Shown here one piece after another: positions 11,743-23,330 of a stretch of 64,000 bases of DNA. The translations under genes and the position numbers were made by a program. How positions within the stretch are numbered: position 1 is the stretch's first letter; each line of letters opens with the position of its first letter. Origin of the DNA: Musa acuminata AAA Group (taxonomy: Eukaryota > Streptophyta > Magnoliopsida > Zingiberales > Musaceae); contig NC_088345.1 of the NCBI RefSeq assembly GCF_036884655.1, positions 27,445,501 through 27,509,500 on the forward strand, in the 5' to 3' direction. The notes below the pieces were generated by a model that saw only the letters and a list, made by a program, of their open reading frames with translations, searched no databases and was not told the origin of the DNA.

Positions 11743-13233
11743 GAGGGAAAACATGTCAGAAGATTGGACGTCGGGCTAGAGGAATGGTCGATGTATCAAC
11801 AAAAGGCTTCAGGCCGTGGATTCGGGCATCTTGCCAAAAGAGAGGATATTGTGCGAAAGATATCGAAGTTGCGGAGTCAACTGGCCAATTTGGCAATAGG
11901 CCGCAAGAGAGGACGATGCGCCAAAGAATCAGATGAAGCGTCGAGGGACCAATAACTTTTCGGACAACTTAATTAATGCTTAGTATTAATTATCTAGATC
12001 GAAGTATGTTTTACATGTGTAGGATTAACTATGATAGCATGGCATGAAGCAAAATGAAGTCCCAAAGTCAAGGACGCGGCTTCGTTGGGAGTTCGAGAGT
12101 ACATCGAAAATCCGGACGTTCATCGGAAGTTCTGACGGAACCAGCCGAGAAGTCTCGGAGCTTGCTAAAGAAGCTCGTCGAAACTCACCAAAAAGATCGT
12201 CGTGAAGTCCAAGAGCTTGCCGGGAGTCTGCCAAAATATTACCGAGAGATTGTCGGAAGTTCGCCGGAAGAATAGACATAGGGACTTGTTTAGCTTAGCA
12301 AATGTCTTAGAATTTTGTAGTTAGCAATGTAATTGGGCTTGGATTTGGGCCAACCGAATTAGGGGCCAGCTAGGCCCATGTAAGGACTGTGTTGGGCCTA
12401 ATAAGAGGCCCAAACAGTGCCCCAAGAAGTCTCACCATCGTGGCACAATCTTCGAGACTGTGTCAGGTGGTGGTACCGTCAGTCTAGGCGGTTGTATTGC
12501 CCCTAGCAGGGTGCCAGGCAGTGGTACCACTAGTCTAGGTGGTGGTACCACCTAGCACTGCTCCCCAGGCGGTAGTACTGCTAAACCTGGGTGATGATAC
12601 TGCCCAGGGCAATGTTAGTGTCTAATTGACACTCGGCGATGGTACCGCCCAACGTAGGCGGTGGTACCGCCCGTGCCCAGGGAACCCGGGATGGGAAAGT
12701 TTTAGGCTCCAAGTTTGAATCAACTTGAAACCTATAAATACCCCTCTCATCCCTAGTTAAAGAATACAAGCATAAAGAGTTCAAAAGTTGAAAAATGCTA
12801 CTGCAATCTCCTTAGAAATTCCCTCCTCCACTCTAGGTTTAGAAATCTGTAAGAGGAGTGTGAGTGCTTGTAAGGGTTATCTCCTAAACCCATGAAAAGG
12901 AGAAGAGGGGTGTATAAGGTGATTGGCCTTCGCCTATTGAAGGAAAACTTCTAGTGGACGCTGGTGACCTCGTCGGAGGAGGAAGCCGAAAGTGGAAGTA
13001 GGTCACATTGACTGAACTACTCTAAAACTTCTATGTTCTCTGGTTTGCATTTTATTCATGCCATTTACATACTGCAAACTACTTTACTTAGTCACTATGC
13101 TTCCAAGTTATTAAGCTTCCGAAATCGATTTTCGTCGAAATTAGTTTTTATCGTTCGAAAGTTTTTAAACCGATGTTATTTTATTGCTGTACTATTTCAC
13201 CCCTCCTCTTAGTGCCGACTCTTGATCCTAACA
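11743..13233 (+). repeat. S2 5' LTR, distal part
   Basis: It resumes from 10122 and ends TGATCCTAACA immediately before the primer site. It contains the CG-rich repeat block (12085-12270), palindromes of ggtggtaccgcc type (about 12465-12680) and TATA box ctataaata at 12732-12740. Confidence 0.87.
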
Positions 13234-13235
13234 AT

Positions 13236-13247
13236 TGGTATCAGAGC
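13236..13247 (+). promoter_or_regulatory. S2 primer-binding site
   Basis: Exact TGGTATCAGAGC three bases after the LTR end, complementary to initiator methionine tRNA. It shows that this LTR is the 5' LTR of a plus-strand element. Confidence 0.9.
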
Positions 13248-13283
13248 CTTGTTATTTCTTATTTGGTTTAACACCTAAGAGAA

Positions 13284-14206
13284 ATGGCTCGTTTTGGCTT
13301 TCAAGAGGGTCACTCTCTTATTCGTCCTCCCTTTTTCAATGGGACGACGGACTACACTTATTGGAAATCTCGAATGATAGTTTTCTTGCTTTCATTTAAT
13401 ATTGATTTATGGCACATAGTCGAAAAAGGATTTGAAATATCTTCTCTTCCAATAAACAATTGGAATGATTTTGAGAAGAAGAAGTTTTCTATAAATGCAA
13501 AGGCTATGAATGCCTTATTTTGCACTTTAGACAAAAATGAATTTAATCAGGTTTCTATGTGCGAAACGACCTTTGATATTTGGCATATTCTCGAAATCAC
13601 ACATGAAGGCACGAATAGAGTTAAAGATTCTATGATTAACCTTTTAATGCACAATATTGAACTTTTTCATATGAAACCAAAGGAAACCATTGTTGACATG
13701 TACACCCGTTTTATGGATGTCGTCAATGGTTTAAAAGCTCTTGGTAAAAGCTCTTTGAATTTTGAACTCGTTAACAAGATTTTAAGATTTCTTTCTAAAA
13801 ATTGGAATTCGAAAGTAACGACAATACAAGAATAAAAAGATTTTAACTATTTTTCAATTGAAGAAATAATTGGGTGTTTAATGACCTACAAAATGACAAA
13901 TGTGGCACTTGACGAACATGAGAACCACCTTCCAAATAACAGGACCACTCGAGCATAAGCTCAAGTGATGGTGAACTTGAACTACTCATGAAATTCAAAA
14001 AGTTAATGAAACAAAAATTAAAGAATAAAAATAAAAAGAATGCAACTATTTACTTTGAATGCAAGAAGGAAAAAGAACTTTGGGATAAATCGAGCTCCTC
14101 CGAAGACGACGAAAAAATCATTAAAGGTGAGGTGGTAAACTATGCCTTAATGGCTTTCGACGATGAGGTAATCGAAACCCCCTTAATTTATTTCAAAATT
14201 ACATGA
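13284..14206 (+). pseudogene. gag: S2 gag pseudogene
   Basis: The first 183 codons (to 13835) are open from ATGGCTCGT and carry the Sirevirus Gag N-terminal block (EGHSLIRPPFFNG, MNALFCTLDKNEFNQVS, ITHEGTNRVKDS). A TAA then ends the frame. Similarity continues with frameshifts through 13836-13985 and a remnant of the first zinc knuckle (YFECKKEKELW, histidine and last cysteine lost) in 13988-14206, ending at the ALMAFDDEV block. The coiled coil and second knuckle are gone. Only an N-terminal Gag fragment could be made. Confidence 0.85.
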
Positions 14207-16505
14207 TACATTTCATAATATATTTTTTTTTTTTTAGTTAAAAAAATTATTTTTTGAAAATTACACATTTAAAAATGTAATGCAAAAATTGGGATCATGC
14301 TATTGATTTCGAAAATGATAATAAAAATTACATGTTTAATAACAAAATGATTTTGTTTGAAATTGTCTTATGCCCAATGAAGCCATCATTGATGAATATG
14401 CTTTATGTTTAATGGTTTCGTTGGCTTGTATGCCTTATCATGATGAATGTTTTGAAAATAAATGTTTGTATGGAAGGCTTGATGATTTTTTGTGAACCTT
14501 GTCTTTAGTTTTCAACATGATGTATGGTTTTGACATAAGAATAAAAATTTGGGCATACTAATATAAAGTCAATCATCTTTAAGAATCAATAAAAATTTAA
14601 GCCATGCTTGATGTCTTAATAAAAATGTTCAATTATGTTTAGATATATTTATGAAAATGTTTAATTATGTTTAGATATAGTTTTCAATTATGCTTGATGT
14701 CTTAATGAAAATGTTCAATTAAAGCCATGCTTGTTCAATAAAAATTATGTTTAGCTAATAAAAATTAAAGCTAAAGAAGTTTAGATATCTTTAAGAATCA
14801 ATTATGTTCAACGAAGCCATGCTTGATGTCTTGATGAAAATGTAATGATGATTTGAAAGCATGCTTAATGAATTTATATTTCAAACTTATGCATGATAAT
14901 TTTTGTAATCTTTTGAAAGTTCTTTTTGGTGTTAATGAATGATGCATGGATTTGAAAGAAAAGAACATGTATGAAATCAATCAATAAGTTGAAACAAAAG
15001 GAGGAAAGCATTTTTCTTGAAAATTTCCTTGTTCTCTATCTTATCAATTCTTCACTAAGAGACCAATAAAATTATTTATGCCATTTCGAATCTCTTGAAA
15101 GAAATGTTGAGATTTTGATGATTTGAATTTGAATGAGTTTTATCAAAATCATGATCTTGGTTTCTTAGAATTACTTGAGATTTATATGAATCAAGATTTT
15201 TCATGATCTCCTAAGAACTCTTTATGTTATTTATTTAAGAGGGGATTTGTTAAAATGAATCACGATTTCTCTTAATTTCTCAGAATTATAACTTGAGTAT
15301 TCTTTTTATAAATCAAGATTATTTACTTTGATTCTTTTCACTATTTGAGCTATCTATAGAGAATCATAATATGTCTTTTAATATTCACAATTTGTCTGCA
15401 TGATTTGTGCATCTCATCACCAATTTTTATTGTTAATTTTCATGTGATGATATGAAATCATGCAATACTCATGATATTATACAAATGAGAAGTTATGATC
15501 ATGATATGATATAATGACATTTAGAAATCATCATGATTTGAAATACTATGATTTGTTGCTAAAATGATGTATTATGAATATCTTAGTATCATGTATGATA
15601 TGCTCAAAATAATGATGAATATTTTGAAAATAAATATTTGTATCATGTTTGACGATTTTACATTTTAATAATGTGCATGATGAGTTATAGTGATGATTGA
15701 TTTATTTTTAATATCATGCATGAAAAATAAAATGTAAGGTTATTAAATCGTGCATGTTTTAATTTGAAAATATAATGATGCACAAATAAGATTGATACTT
15801 ACCTTTATCATAATCTGAAAATTTATATAAAGGGTCTTCCCTTCTTTTTGACAATGACAAAGGGGTAGACAAAAGATGTTAGCTCACACAATTCAAGAAG
15901 AAAGAAAAAATTGCACTTCTCAAAAGAGAAGAAGAACTTGCTTCTTGAACATCTCAAATTGTTAGCTTCCATATTGTAAAATAATGTAACATTTTGTTAG
16001 CTAGCGTTTTTGCAAAGGAAGCAAAAATAATTACACTTCTTAAAAGAGAATAAATTGCTATCTTGAACATCACCAAGAATTGCAAGCTTGAAATCTCAAG
16101 AAGATGCAAAAATATGCCAACTTGCACGTCTTTAAATTTGCTAGCTTGTATGTTGTACTACCTTGTATATCTACAACTTGATAGCTTGAATGTTCTAAGC
16201 GTGCTGTAAGACTTGCCAAATTTTTTAACTACAAATTACATGACGATAAAACTTGATATTATATTTTTTCAAACAACGATTTGAACTTGAATGTTTAAAC
16301 ACTTAATAGTGGTACTTCTTCTTTTTGTTGATGACAAAAGGGGAGAAGTATGTTGATGTTATACATGATTTTAATCATTAAATGTTTGTTTAGATTTTTG
16401 AATCCAAGAGTTATATGCCATATTGATAGGGGGAGTTTGTTTAAACTCCGAGAGTTAAGATTAACTTCGTCATCGATTGGTTGTCATCATCAAAAAGTGG
16501 GAGAT
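14207..16505 (+). other. S2 AT-rich non-coding interior with degenerate tandem repeats
   Basis: I find no pol, ORF3 or other supportable gene. Visible structure: a degenerate tandem repeat around 14580-14830 (atgcttgatgtcttaat and gttcaattatgtttagat recurring); a second repeat family around 15880-16260 built on ttgctagcttg; purine-rich boxes at about 15840-15870 and 16322-16350 (gatgacaaaaggggagaag) and 16418-16440 (gatagggggagttt); and the polypurine tract aaaaagtgggagat next to the 3' LTR. The same layout recurs at 26960-28254. Confidence 0.75.
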
Positions 16506-16542
16506 TGTTGAATCTCGAATTTTGATGATGAAACCAATTGAT
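16472..16542 (+). promoter_or_regulatory. S2 polypurine tract and junction hairpin
   Basis: Left arm 16472-16495 (ATCGATTGGTTGTCATCATC plus AAAA) and right arm 16520-16542, inside the LTR (TTTTGATGATG then AAACCAATTGAT), can pair. The loop holds the purine tract and the LTR start TGTTGAATCTC. The GG/CC version of the stem here replaces GA/TC in S7, a compensatory difference. Confidence 0.6.
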
Positions 16543-17438
16543 AATTGTTTATGTTTTAATCTGTATTTTGAGTGACGTAGGATGCTTCGATCAGGATGAG
16601 ACAATTAAAGCAGGAAAAATCATGTTGTGCCGGGGGAAAACATGTCAAAAGATTGGTCGTCGGGCTGGATGAACGGCCGACATATCGATAGAAGGCTTTG
16701 GGTCATGGATTCGAGCATCAGGCCAAGAAGAGAGGATATTGCGCCAAGGATATCGGAGTTGCAGAGTCAACTGGCCAATTGGGCAATTGGCCACAAGAGA
16801 GGATGATGCACCAAAGAATCAGACAAAGCATCGATGGACCAATGATATGTCGGACAACTAGATTAAATGCTTAGTATTAGTTGTCTAGATCAAATTATAT
16901 TTTACATGTGGAGGATTAACTACGATAGCAAGACATGAAACAAAATGAAGTCCCAGAGTCAAGGACGCGACTTCGTTGGGAGTTTGAGAGTTCGTTGGAA
17001 GTCCGAACGTTCGTCGAAAGCTTTGGCGGAACCAGCAGAGAAGTCTTGGAGCTTGCAAGAGAAGCTCATCGGAACTCCCCAAGAAGATCGTCATGAAGTC
17101 CAAGAGCTTGTTGGGAGTCCGCCGAAACATTGCCGAGAGATCATCGGAAGTTCGCCGAAAGAATAGACATAGGGACTTGTTTAGCTTAGCAAATGTCTTA
17201 GGATTTCAAAGTTAGCATGTAATTGGGCTTCGATTTGGGCCAACCCAATTAGGGGCTAGCTAGGCCCATGTAAGCACTATGTTGGGCCCAATAAGAGGCC
17301 CAAACAGTGCCCCAAGAAGTCTCACCATCGTGGCATAGTCTTCGAGACTATGTCAAGCGGTGGTACCGCTAGTTTGGGCAGTTGTACCACCCCTAACAAG
17401 GTGCCAAGCGGTGGTACCACAAGTTTAGGCAGTGGTAC
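16506..17438 (+). repeat. S2 3' LTR, truncated
   Basis: It starts TGTTGAATCTCG after the polypurine tract and aligns with the S2 5' LTR through the CG-rich block (16975-17165) and the first palindromes (17355-17438). It is cut there by a reversed Gypsy LTR, so TATA box and U5 are missing. Confidence 0.85.
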
Positions 17439-17765
17439 TGTTAGAACCCTTGCAAATTCTAAACTTGAGGTTGATCTCTTTAGGGGATCGACCTCCTTAG
17501 AACTCTATAGGGGTTCCTCCCTCCAAGTTACTGCTCAAAGGCTGTAGAAAAGATTCATCTATTGCTTATGAAAAGAGGTGGATTACATGACTATTTATAG
17601 GGCTTCTAAACCCTAACTCCTAATATTACTCTTACATAAGACTCCTACTTCTAACCAACTCCTAATAGGACTCCTACTCAAGACTCCTACTTCTAACCAA
17701 CTCCTAAAAGGACTCATACTCAAGACTCCTATTCCTTTACAACTCCTTATTCTTCTCTAAGAAAT
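17439..17765 (-). repeat. G3: partial Gypsy LTR, reverse orientation
   Basis: The first bases TGTTAGAACCCTTG are the reverse complement of the Gypsy LTR end seen at 32062-32076. The fragment covers about the last 330 bp of that LTR and stops where LTR S3 starts. The terminal TGTTAGGACTC unit and all internal sequence are absent. It is another insertion of the G1/G2 family. Confidence 0.85.
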
Positions 17766-19377
17766 TGTTGAATCTCGGATTTTGATGATGAAGTCAATTG
17801 TCATTTGTTGTCTAATCTGTGTGTTGAGATAAGTGTGCAGGATTAACTACGATGAAAGTAAGACATGCAGCAGGAGTTTTGCCGGAGTCAAGACAATGAT
17901 CCGTTGGGAGTTCGAGAGTTCGACGGAAGTTCGGATAGTCGTCGGAGGTTCTACGGGAACAAATCCGAGAAGTCCATAAGCTTGCTAAAGAAGCTCGTCG
18001 GAACTCGCCAAGTGGATCGTCGCAAGTCCAGGGGTTTGCCGGAAGTCCGCAGGAGCATCACCGAGGGTTCATCGGATGATCGACGGAAGTTCGCTGGAAA
18101 CTCGTCGGAAGAAGCGATTGATGCACCGGAGCAAGCTGCATAAATTGTCTTAGGAATTATCATAGTTAGCACATTAATTAAGTTGGAAATGGGAGGTGAT
18201 CCCATTCACTTAATCTTGGGGCAATTGGGCCCCTAAACAAACCCAAATTGGGTCGAATGGATCAACCCATTCGGACCCTGATTGCTGTGGGTGGTGCAAC
18301 CGCTTAAGCCAGGAGGCGACACCGCTTGGGCTAAGTCTCCTAGGGAGACTGGGCGGTGCAACCGCCTCAGCCAGGAGGTGCAACCGCCTGAGCTTGGTCT
18401 TCGAGCTCTATCAGGAGGTGCAACCGCCCCTGACAAGAGGTAGCACCGCCCAGAGGCTCAGTCTTCGAGCTTTGCCAGGCGGTGCAACCGCCCCAGTCAG
18501 GAGGTGCAACCGCCTAATCTTGAAATTTCGGGAATTGACAGTTTTGAGCTCCAAATTTGAACTGGGTTGGGGCCTATAAATACCCCACCCATTCAGCACT
18601 AAAAGAGCATGAACTTACACCGAAATCTTGATCTTTTTCTGTGATTCTTAGAGCTCAAAATTGTTGTAAAGGCAAAAAGTTCTTCTCCCTCTGTTATTCC
18701 AAGTTCTGAGATGTAAAGAGAGGAGAGAAAATTCTGTAAGGGTTGTCTCCTAAGCCCGTCAAAAGGAGTGAAACCGTAAAAGGGTGGTTGGCCTTCGCCT
18801 ATTGAAGGAAGGCCTCTAGTTGACGTCGGTTACCTCGTCGGTGGAGGAAGCCAAAAGTGGAGTAGGTCAAGATTGACCGAACCACTCTAAATCTCGGTTT
18901 GCATTTACTTTGAGCATATTATCTTTACTGCAAACCTCCTCTGAAACTTACTGCTTTCTGCGCATATACGATCGGGTTTCAAGTCTTTCACTTTCCGAAT
19001 CAGCGTTTAGACGTAAATCTATTTTTTCGTACGATCATCATATTTCATATTGCGTTTACGTTTCGAGCTCTACCATAACTGCAAACTGCCTTTATACTCT
19101 TGCTTAAAATGCATCTTGCCTAAAAGTGATTTACGAATCAGCATTTAGACGTAAATCAGTTTCTTCGTATGAACGTCATATTTCAGTTTGCGCCTATATT
19201 CTGGTTTTCATGATAGCTGCAAACTGCCTTCATAAATTGACTTTAACATCATCTTGCTTAGAATCAGCTTTTACACAGAAATCGTTTTTATCATTCAAAT
19301 GCAGTTTCGTTTTAATCGCAGAAAGTTTTCCGCTGCACTAATTCACCCCCCCCCTCTTAGTGCTCTTGATCCTAACA
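17766..19377 (+). repeat. S3 5' LTR (Sirevirus, same family as S5)
   Basis: 1,612 bp, from TGTTGAATCTCGG to GATCCTAACA. It has a CG-rich repeat block (17900-18115), a palindrome cluster of ggaggtgcaaccgcc type (18290-18515), TATA box ctataaata at 18574-18582 and a C9 run near the end. The stretch that is an 18-bp minisatellite in S5 is present here as only one or two units (gcgtttagacgtaaatc near 19000). Confidence 0.88.
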
Positions 19378-19378
19378 A

Positions 19379-19392
19379 TTAATATCAGAGCA
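19379..19392 (+). promoter_or_regulatory. S3 primer-binding site, mutated
   Basis: It reads TTAATATCAGAGCA in place of TTGGTATCAGAGC, two G-to-A changes at the 5' end of the site. Primer binding would be weakened. Confidence 0.8.
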
Positions 19393-19427
19393 GGGTTAAC
19401 TCTCAAACGGTTTAAAACCCAAGAGAG

Positions 19428-21059
19428 ATGGCTTACGCCGGAAACCAAGAGGGTCATTCTATTACACGTCCACCCATGTTCAATGGGACGAACTACACCT
19501 ATTGGAAGACCCGAATGAGAATCTTTCTTATTTCTATGGATGTTGAAGTTTGGAATCTTGTTGAAAATGGTTTTTCAAAGTCTTCTCTTCCAATGATCGA
19601 TTGGAATGACTTGGAAAAGAAGGCTTTCGCTCTAAATGCAAAGGCTATGAATGCCTTATTTTGTGCACTTGATAAAAACGAGTTTAATCGTGTTTCGATT
19701 TGTGAAACCGCATTTGAAATTTGGCACACACTCGAAGTGACGCATGAAGGCACAAGTAGAGTGAAAGAGTCAAAAATCAATCTTTTGTTGCACTCTTTTG
19801 AACTTTTCCGGATGAAACCGAGTGAGACTATTGGCGACATGTTTACCCGTTTCACGGATGTCGTCAACGGTCTAAAAGGACTTGGAAAAAGTTTGTCGGA
19901 TTTTGAGCTCGTAAATAAGATTCTAAGATCCCTTCCTAAGAGTTGGGATCCTAAAGTCACTGCTATTCAAGAGGCGAAAGATCTAAACAACTTCCCTCTT
20001 GAATAACTAATTGGGTCATTAATGACCTACGAGATGACTTGTAAAGCTCATGAAGAGCAAGAAGACATCCTTCTAAAGAACAGGAAGGATATGACACTTG
20101 GAACTTCAGAAGATCACTTGAGAGAAAACTCAAGTGATGAGGACTGGTACGATGACTTAGCACCTCTAACAAGAAAATTTAAAAAATTCATTAAAAGAAA
20201 CAAGTTTAAGAATGTGACAAAAATCAAACTTGAACCCAAAAAGGACCAAGTCATTTGCTATGAGTGCAAAAAGCTGGGACACTACAAGAGTGATTGTCTC
20301 CAAGTCAAAAAGAGAATATCAAAGAAGAAGGCGCTCAAAGCAACATGGGATGATTCGAGCGCATCCGAAGAAGAGGAGTCCAACATCGAGCAAATTGCTC
20401 ATTACGCCTTAATGGCCATCGGAGATGAGGTAACAAATTTAATAGATGCAGATTTATCATTTGATGAATTGTTAAATGCCTTCCATGACTTATTTGATGA
20501 ATGCAAGATTATTAATAGAAAATACAAATTGCTAAAAAAGGAACATGATAGTCTTACTTGTAATTTTGATAAGTTAAAAACTGAATATCATGATAGTTTA
20601 AGTTCATGCATCAAATGCCATGATCTAGAAACTCTCCAAAAGGAAAACTTGCTACTTAAGGATACCTTGAAAAAATTCGAGGTTGGTAGCAAGTCATTGA
20701 ACATGATCCTTGCAAACAAGGGTCACATTCCCAAAAGAAGTGGAATTGGATTTGTGAGAAGTCCTCACCAAAATCCAACCACCTTCATGAAAGGCCCCAT
20801 CTTACATGTTCAACACCAAAACAAATGCAACTTTTGTTACAAATTTGGACACAAGACACATTACTGTCAATTCAAGAAAATTAGTCCAAACAAACTAATT
20901 TGGGTTCCTAAAGGAACCATGATAAATTCTATGCAACATGATAGACAATGTAGATCTATTTGTGAGGCACCCAAAAGCAAATGGGTACCTACAAAATCAT
21001 CCTTTCCTGTAAAAACATTAAATATATATATATATATAATAAGCTGGAGCAAGAAATAA
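19428..21059 (+). pseudogene. gag: S3 gag, nearly full length, one premature stop
   Basis: This is Sirevirus Gag from ATGGCTTACGCC. Codons 1-192 carry the UBN2-like domain and end at a TAA (20004-20006). The same frame reopens at once and runs to 21059, covering the first zinc knuckle CYECKKLGHYKSDC, the acidic SSASEEEES linker, a coiled coil with ENLLLKDTLKKFEVGSKSLN, and the second knuckle CNFCYKFGHKTHYC. A one-base insertion just before the normal stop adds about 15 unrelated residues ending in a TA repeat. It is closely related to the intact S5 gag (40372-41955). Confidence 0.92.
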
Positions 21060-21540
21060 TATTCTACTCTTTGGATTCTTGATATTCATGACCCAAGATC
21101 CAAAAAGGAACTCGCAATGCTCTCTATCCTAAATAACAGATGGAGATTATAAAATTAAAAATCATAAATGTGATTTAGATACAATCCTATTTGACTTTTT
21201 AGAATTAGAAACGTATGATTCTCAATTCATATATCCTCTGGATTTTCGAACCCATCAACTTCATCCGTTCATAACTTTCGAATCCAACTCTGTATCATGA
21301 ACTGACTAAGTCTGTCATGAACTTGCAAGACTTACCAACTTAAACAAACTGTCACAAACATGTGTACGACATTGAGAGTATGCACGTTAAAAAAATCTAT
21401 CTTGATCGTGCAAAAGTTCTTGCCTTAAAATGAAAACTCTTACGTAATTACGTAAGTAAAGTTGATTGCTCTAAATGAAAATTCTTCTCAAGACAAAAAC
21501 TCTCAAATCAGATTACACTACGATCAGAACAAGTGCTCAC
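21060..21540 (+). other. S3 gag-ORF3 spacer, no gene seen
   Basis: It begins with tggagcaagaaataat, which corresponds to the first codons of pol (LGARSKR-type) in pol-bearing elements and marks where pol was lost. The rest matches the spacer 39986-40371 of S5 only in patches and has no open frame. Confidence 0.65.
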
Positions 21541-21650
21541 CGCCTGTAGGCGGTGGCACCGCCCCAACTGGAGGTAGCACCTCCAGCTGTCACGTGTTGC
21601 AAGCGGTTGCACCGCTCCAGCTAAAGGTGCAACCGCTCGCAACTCTACCC
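21541..21650 (+). promoter_or_regulatory. Palindrome cluster upstream of ORF3 (S3 copy)
   Basis: It contains aggcggtggcaccgcc, tggaggtagcacctcca, agcggttgcaccgct and related units, the same palindrome type that crowds the region upstream of the TATA box in the LTRs. It is followed by a weak TATA-like ccctttttaaccc and a pyrimidine-rich leader. Position and make-up match 39885-39985 and 61515-61650. A separate promoter for ORF3 is inferred, not shown. Confidence 0.55.
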
Positions 21651-21821
21651 TTTTTAACCCAAGCTAGGGCCAGCGGTGAAACCGACCCCAACTCACTCCC
21701 TTCCCCTCTCTACTCTTCCAAGCCTCCTCCATCCCCATTTCTCCCCTCATAGCATCCCGAATACCCCTCATTTCGGAGCAAAACATCAACAATCCTTCCC
21801 TCTCTTGAAGATCTCACTAAG

Positions 21822-21887
21822 GTATTCTCTAAGAAGCCCTTTAATTTATTTTCATTTACTCTTGCTCATCACTATTCTTCTAAACAG
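21822..21887 (+). other. Candidate short intron in the ORF3 leader (66 bp, S3 copy)
   Basis: Donor-like AAG|GTATTC at 21821/21822 and acceptor-like TTCTTCTAAACAG ending at 21887, eight bases before the ORF3 ATG. S5 (75 bp) and S7 (96 bp) have matching sites in the same place. Splicing is inferred from sequence only. Confidence 0.4.
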
Positions 21888-21895
21888 TAGTAGTT

Positions 21896-23002
21896 ATGGG
21901 ATCAAGAAGATCCTAAAGGGACAAAGGAAAGAGGAGATTAGTAGAAGATTTTGATCTCACCCTTTTCGATTCAAAATATCATGCTGAAAATTTTTTCTCT
22001 TTCGAACTTAGGAGTGTCAATAAGGGAAAATATGTAGATTTAAATGAACTAAGAGACTTAGAGACAATCCAATGGTTTGCAAACTTAGATCTACTTCCTA
22101 TTTTGCAAATTAACGAACCCATCTATCCAAGACTTGTTAGACTGTTTTACAACAACATACAAATAGATAAAGAAGAAAGAATGTCTACCTATCTTTTAGG
22201 ACAACACATCTCAATTACGGATAAATTCAGTTGCGACATGATAGGCATTCCCATGAAAAGTAGAGGACTTAACTTTAGAGGATCATGGGATGATGAAACT
22301 GTTGGAACAACATATGTTGAAGCCTTAGGAACAATTTTTGCTAATCCCAACTTAACATTTGTTCCTAAAAGTTGTGAACATCTACTGCCTCTAAACACTA
22401 AGGTACTTTATCATATCCTAACTAGCATCATTCTCCCTAAACAATACCACCATGATGAAGTAAGCCAATTAGAATTAGGAACTATGTATTTGATCATGAA
22501 AGGACATGACAATTGTCTTGGTTATCTTATCTAACAAAACATGTTAGAACTATCTAAGAAAGACATGATGCTCCCATATGGTGGTATAATCACTAGAATA
22601 ATGAAAGCCTATGATATTCTAATACCACCGGAAGAAGTAATAAAAGTAGATTGATTTAGCATAATAAATAAAAATCTACTTCACCGATTAAGATGTTTTT
22701 ATAGAAACGGTAACTGGGTTAGAATGCCAAGAAGAACCGATCTCCCTCAACCAGAACCAGAACTGGAAACACCAGTCTTTAGGGGTACCCAATCTCCTCT
22801 GATTTGTCCCTTTCAGGAAACATATCCATTTGAGCAAATTCATACATCATCTGTCGAAGATATTAGGATTCGGATGGACTGATTCGAACAAAGATAAGAG
22901 CGGCTTGAACATCGACAAGATCAAATCCTATATGAGCTGCAGCAAATGCATCGACAATTTGACTCTTTGTTTAGGCACTTTAATTTTCCACCTCATGAAT
23001 GA
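21896..23002 (+). pseudogene. S3 ORF3 pseudogene (third retrotransposon ORF)
   Basis: It is collinear with the intact 371-codon ORF3 of S5, from ATGGGATCAAGAAGATCC to the end FPPHE-like. In-frame stops at codon 7, at 22532-22534, and at two later positions break it; I see no frameshift before 22534. The core block (YPRLVRLFYNN, ISITDKF, TSIILPKQYHHDEVSQLELG, MYLIMKG) is clear. See 38502-39617 for family discussion. Confidence 0.88.
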
Positions 23003-23330
23003 GCTTGTATGAACAAAATCATCTGTTGTTATTGTAAACTCCTTATGTTACTCACCATGAGGAGCTTTTGCCTTGATCCTTGATATGGTTACCTGATATA
23101 TTTTGAGCATTTGCAGAGTTGTAAACATCTATCGCTGTTTATCTCGGATTTTACATGTTTTGAAAACCTTGTGCCTTGATATCCATGATAAATGTAGTTT
23201 AAAAAAGCGATATACCAATGCAGTTGATAAGTCATTACCATTGATACTAAACATCAACCAGCTGATTTCATAAGAAGAGAATTTGATTTCATAAGAACAA
23301 TTTGATTTCATAACAATTTGATTTCATAAG
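23003..23330 (+). other. S3 post-ORF3 region with deletion junction
   Basis: It starts like the S5 post-ORF3 region (gtaaactccttatgtta) and then diverges. At 23265-23333 the motif aatttgatttcataa is repeated about four times, immediately before sequence that joins the LTR about 100 bp inside its start. Roughly 1 kb of interior, the polypurine tract and the LTR terminus are missing. The repeats look like filler synthesis at a repaired break. Confidence 0.7.

Larger units (their letters stand above)
9997..17438 (+). mobile_element. S2: old pol-less Sirevirus-like element
   Basis: Order: 5' LTR (9997-10122 and 11743-13233, split by solo LTR L2), primer site, gag remnant, long AT-rich non-coding interior, polypurine tract, and a 3' LTR cut at 17438 by a Gypsy LTR. 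No pol domain is visible. The two LTRs differ at many positions (roughly a tenth or more in the first 150 aligned bases), so this is one of the oldest insertions in the window. Confidence 0.83.

Noticed and set aside
13236..13247. tRNA gene suggested by the repeated TGGTATCAGAGC motif
   Set aside because: Only the 12-base primer-binding site is present next to each LTR; no cloverleaf sequence around it.
19499..19960. 153-codon minus-strand ORF opposite S3 gag (and its twin at 41417-41884 opposite S5 gag)
   Set aside because: Antisense shadows of a conserved gag; they recur only because gag recurs.
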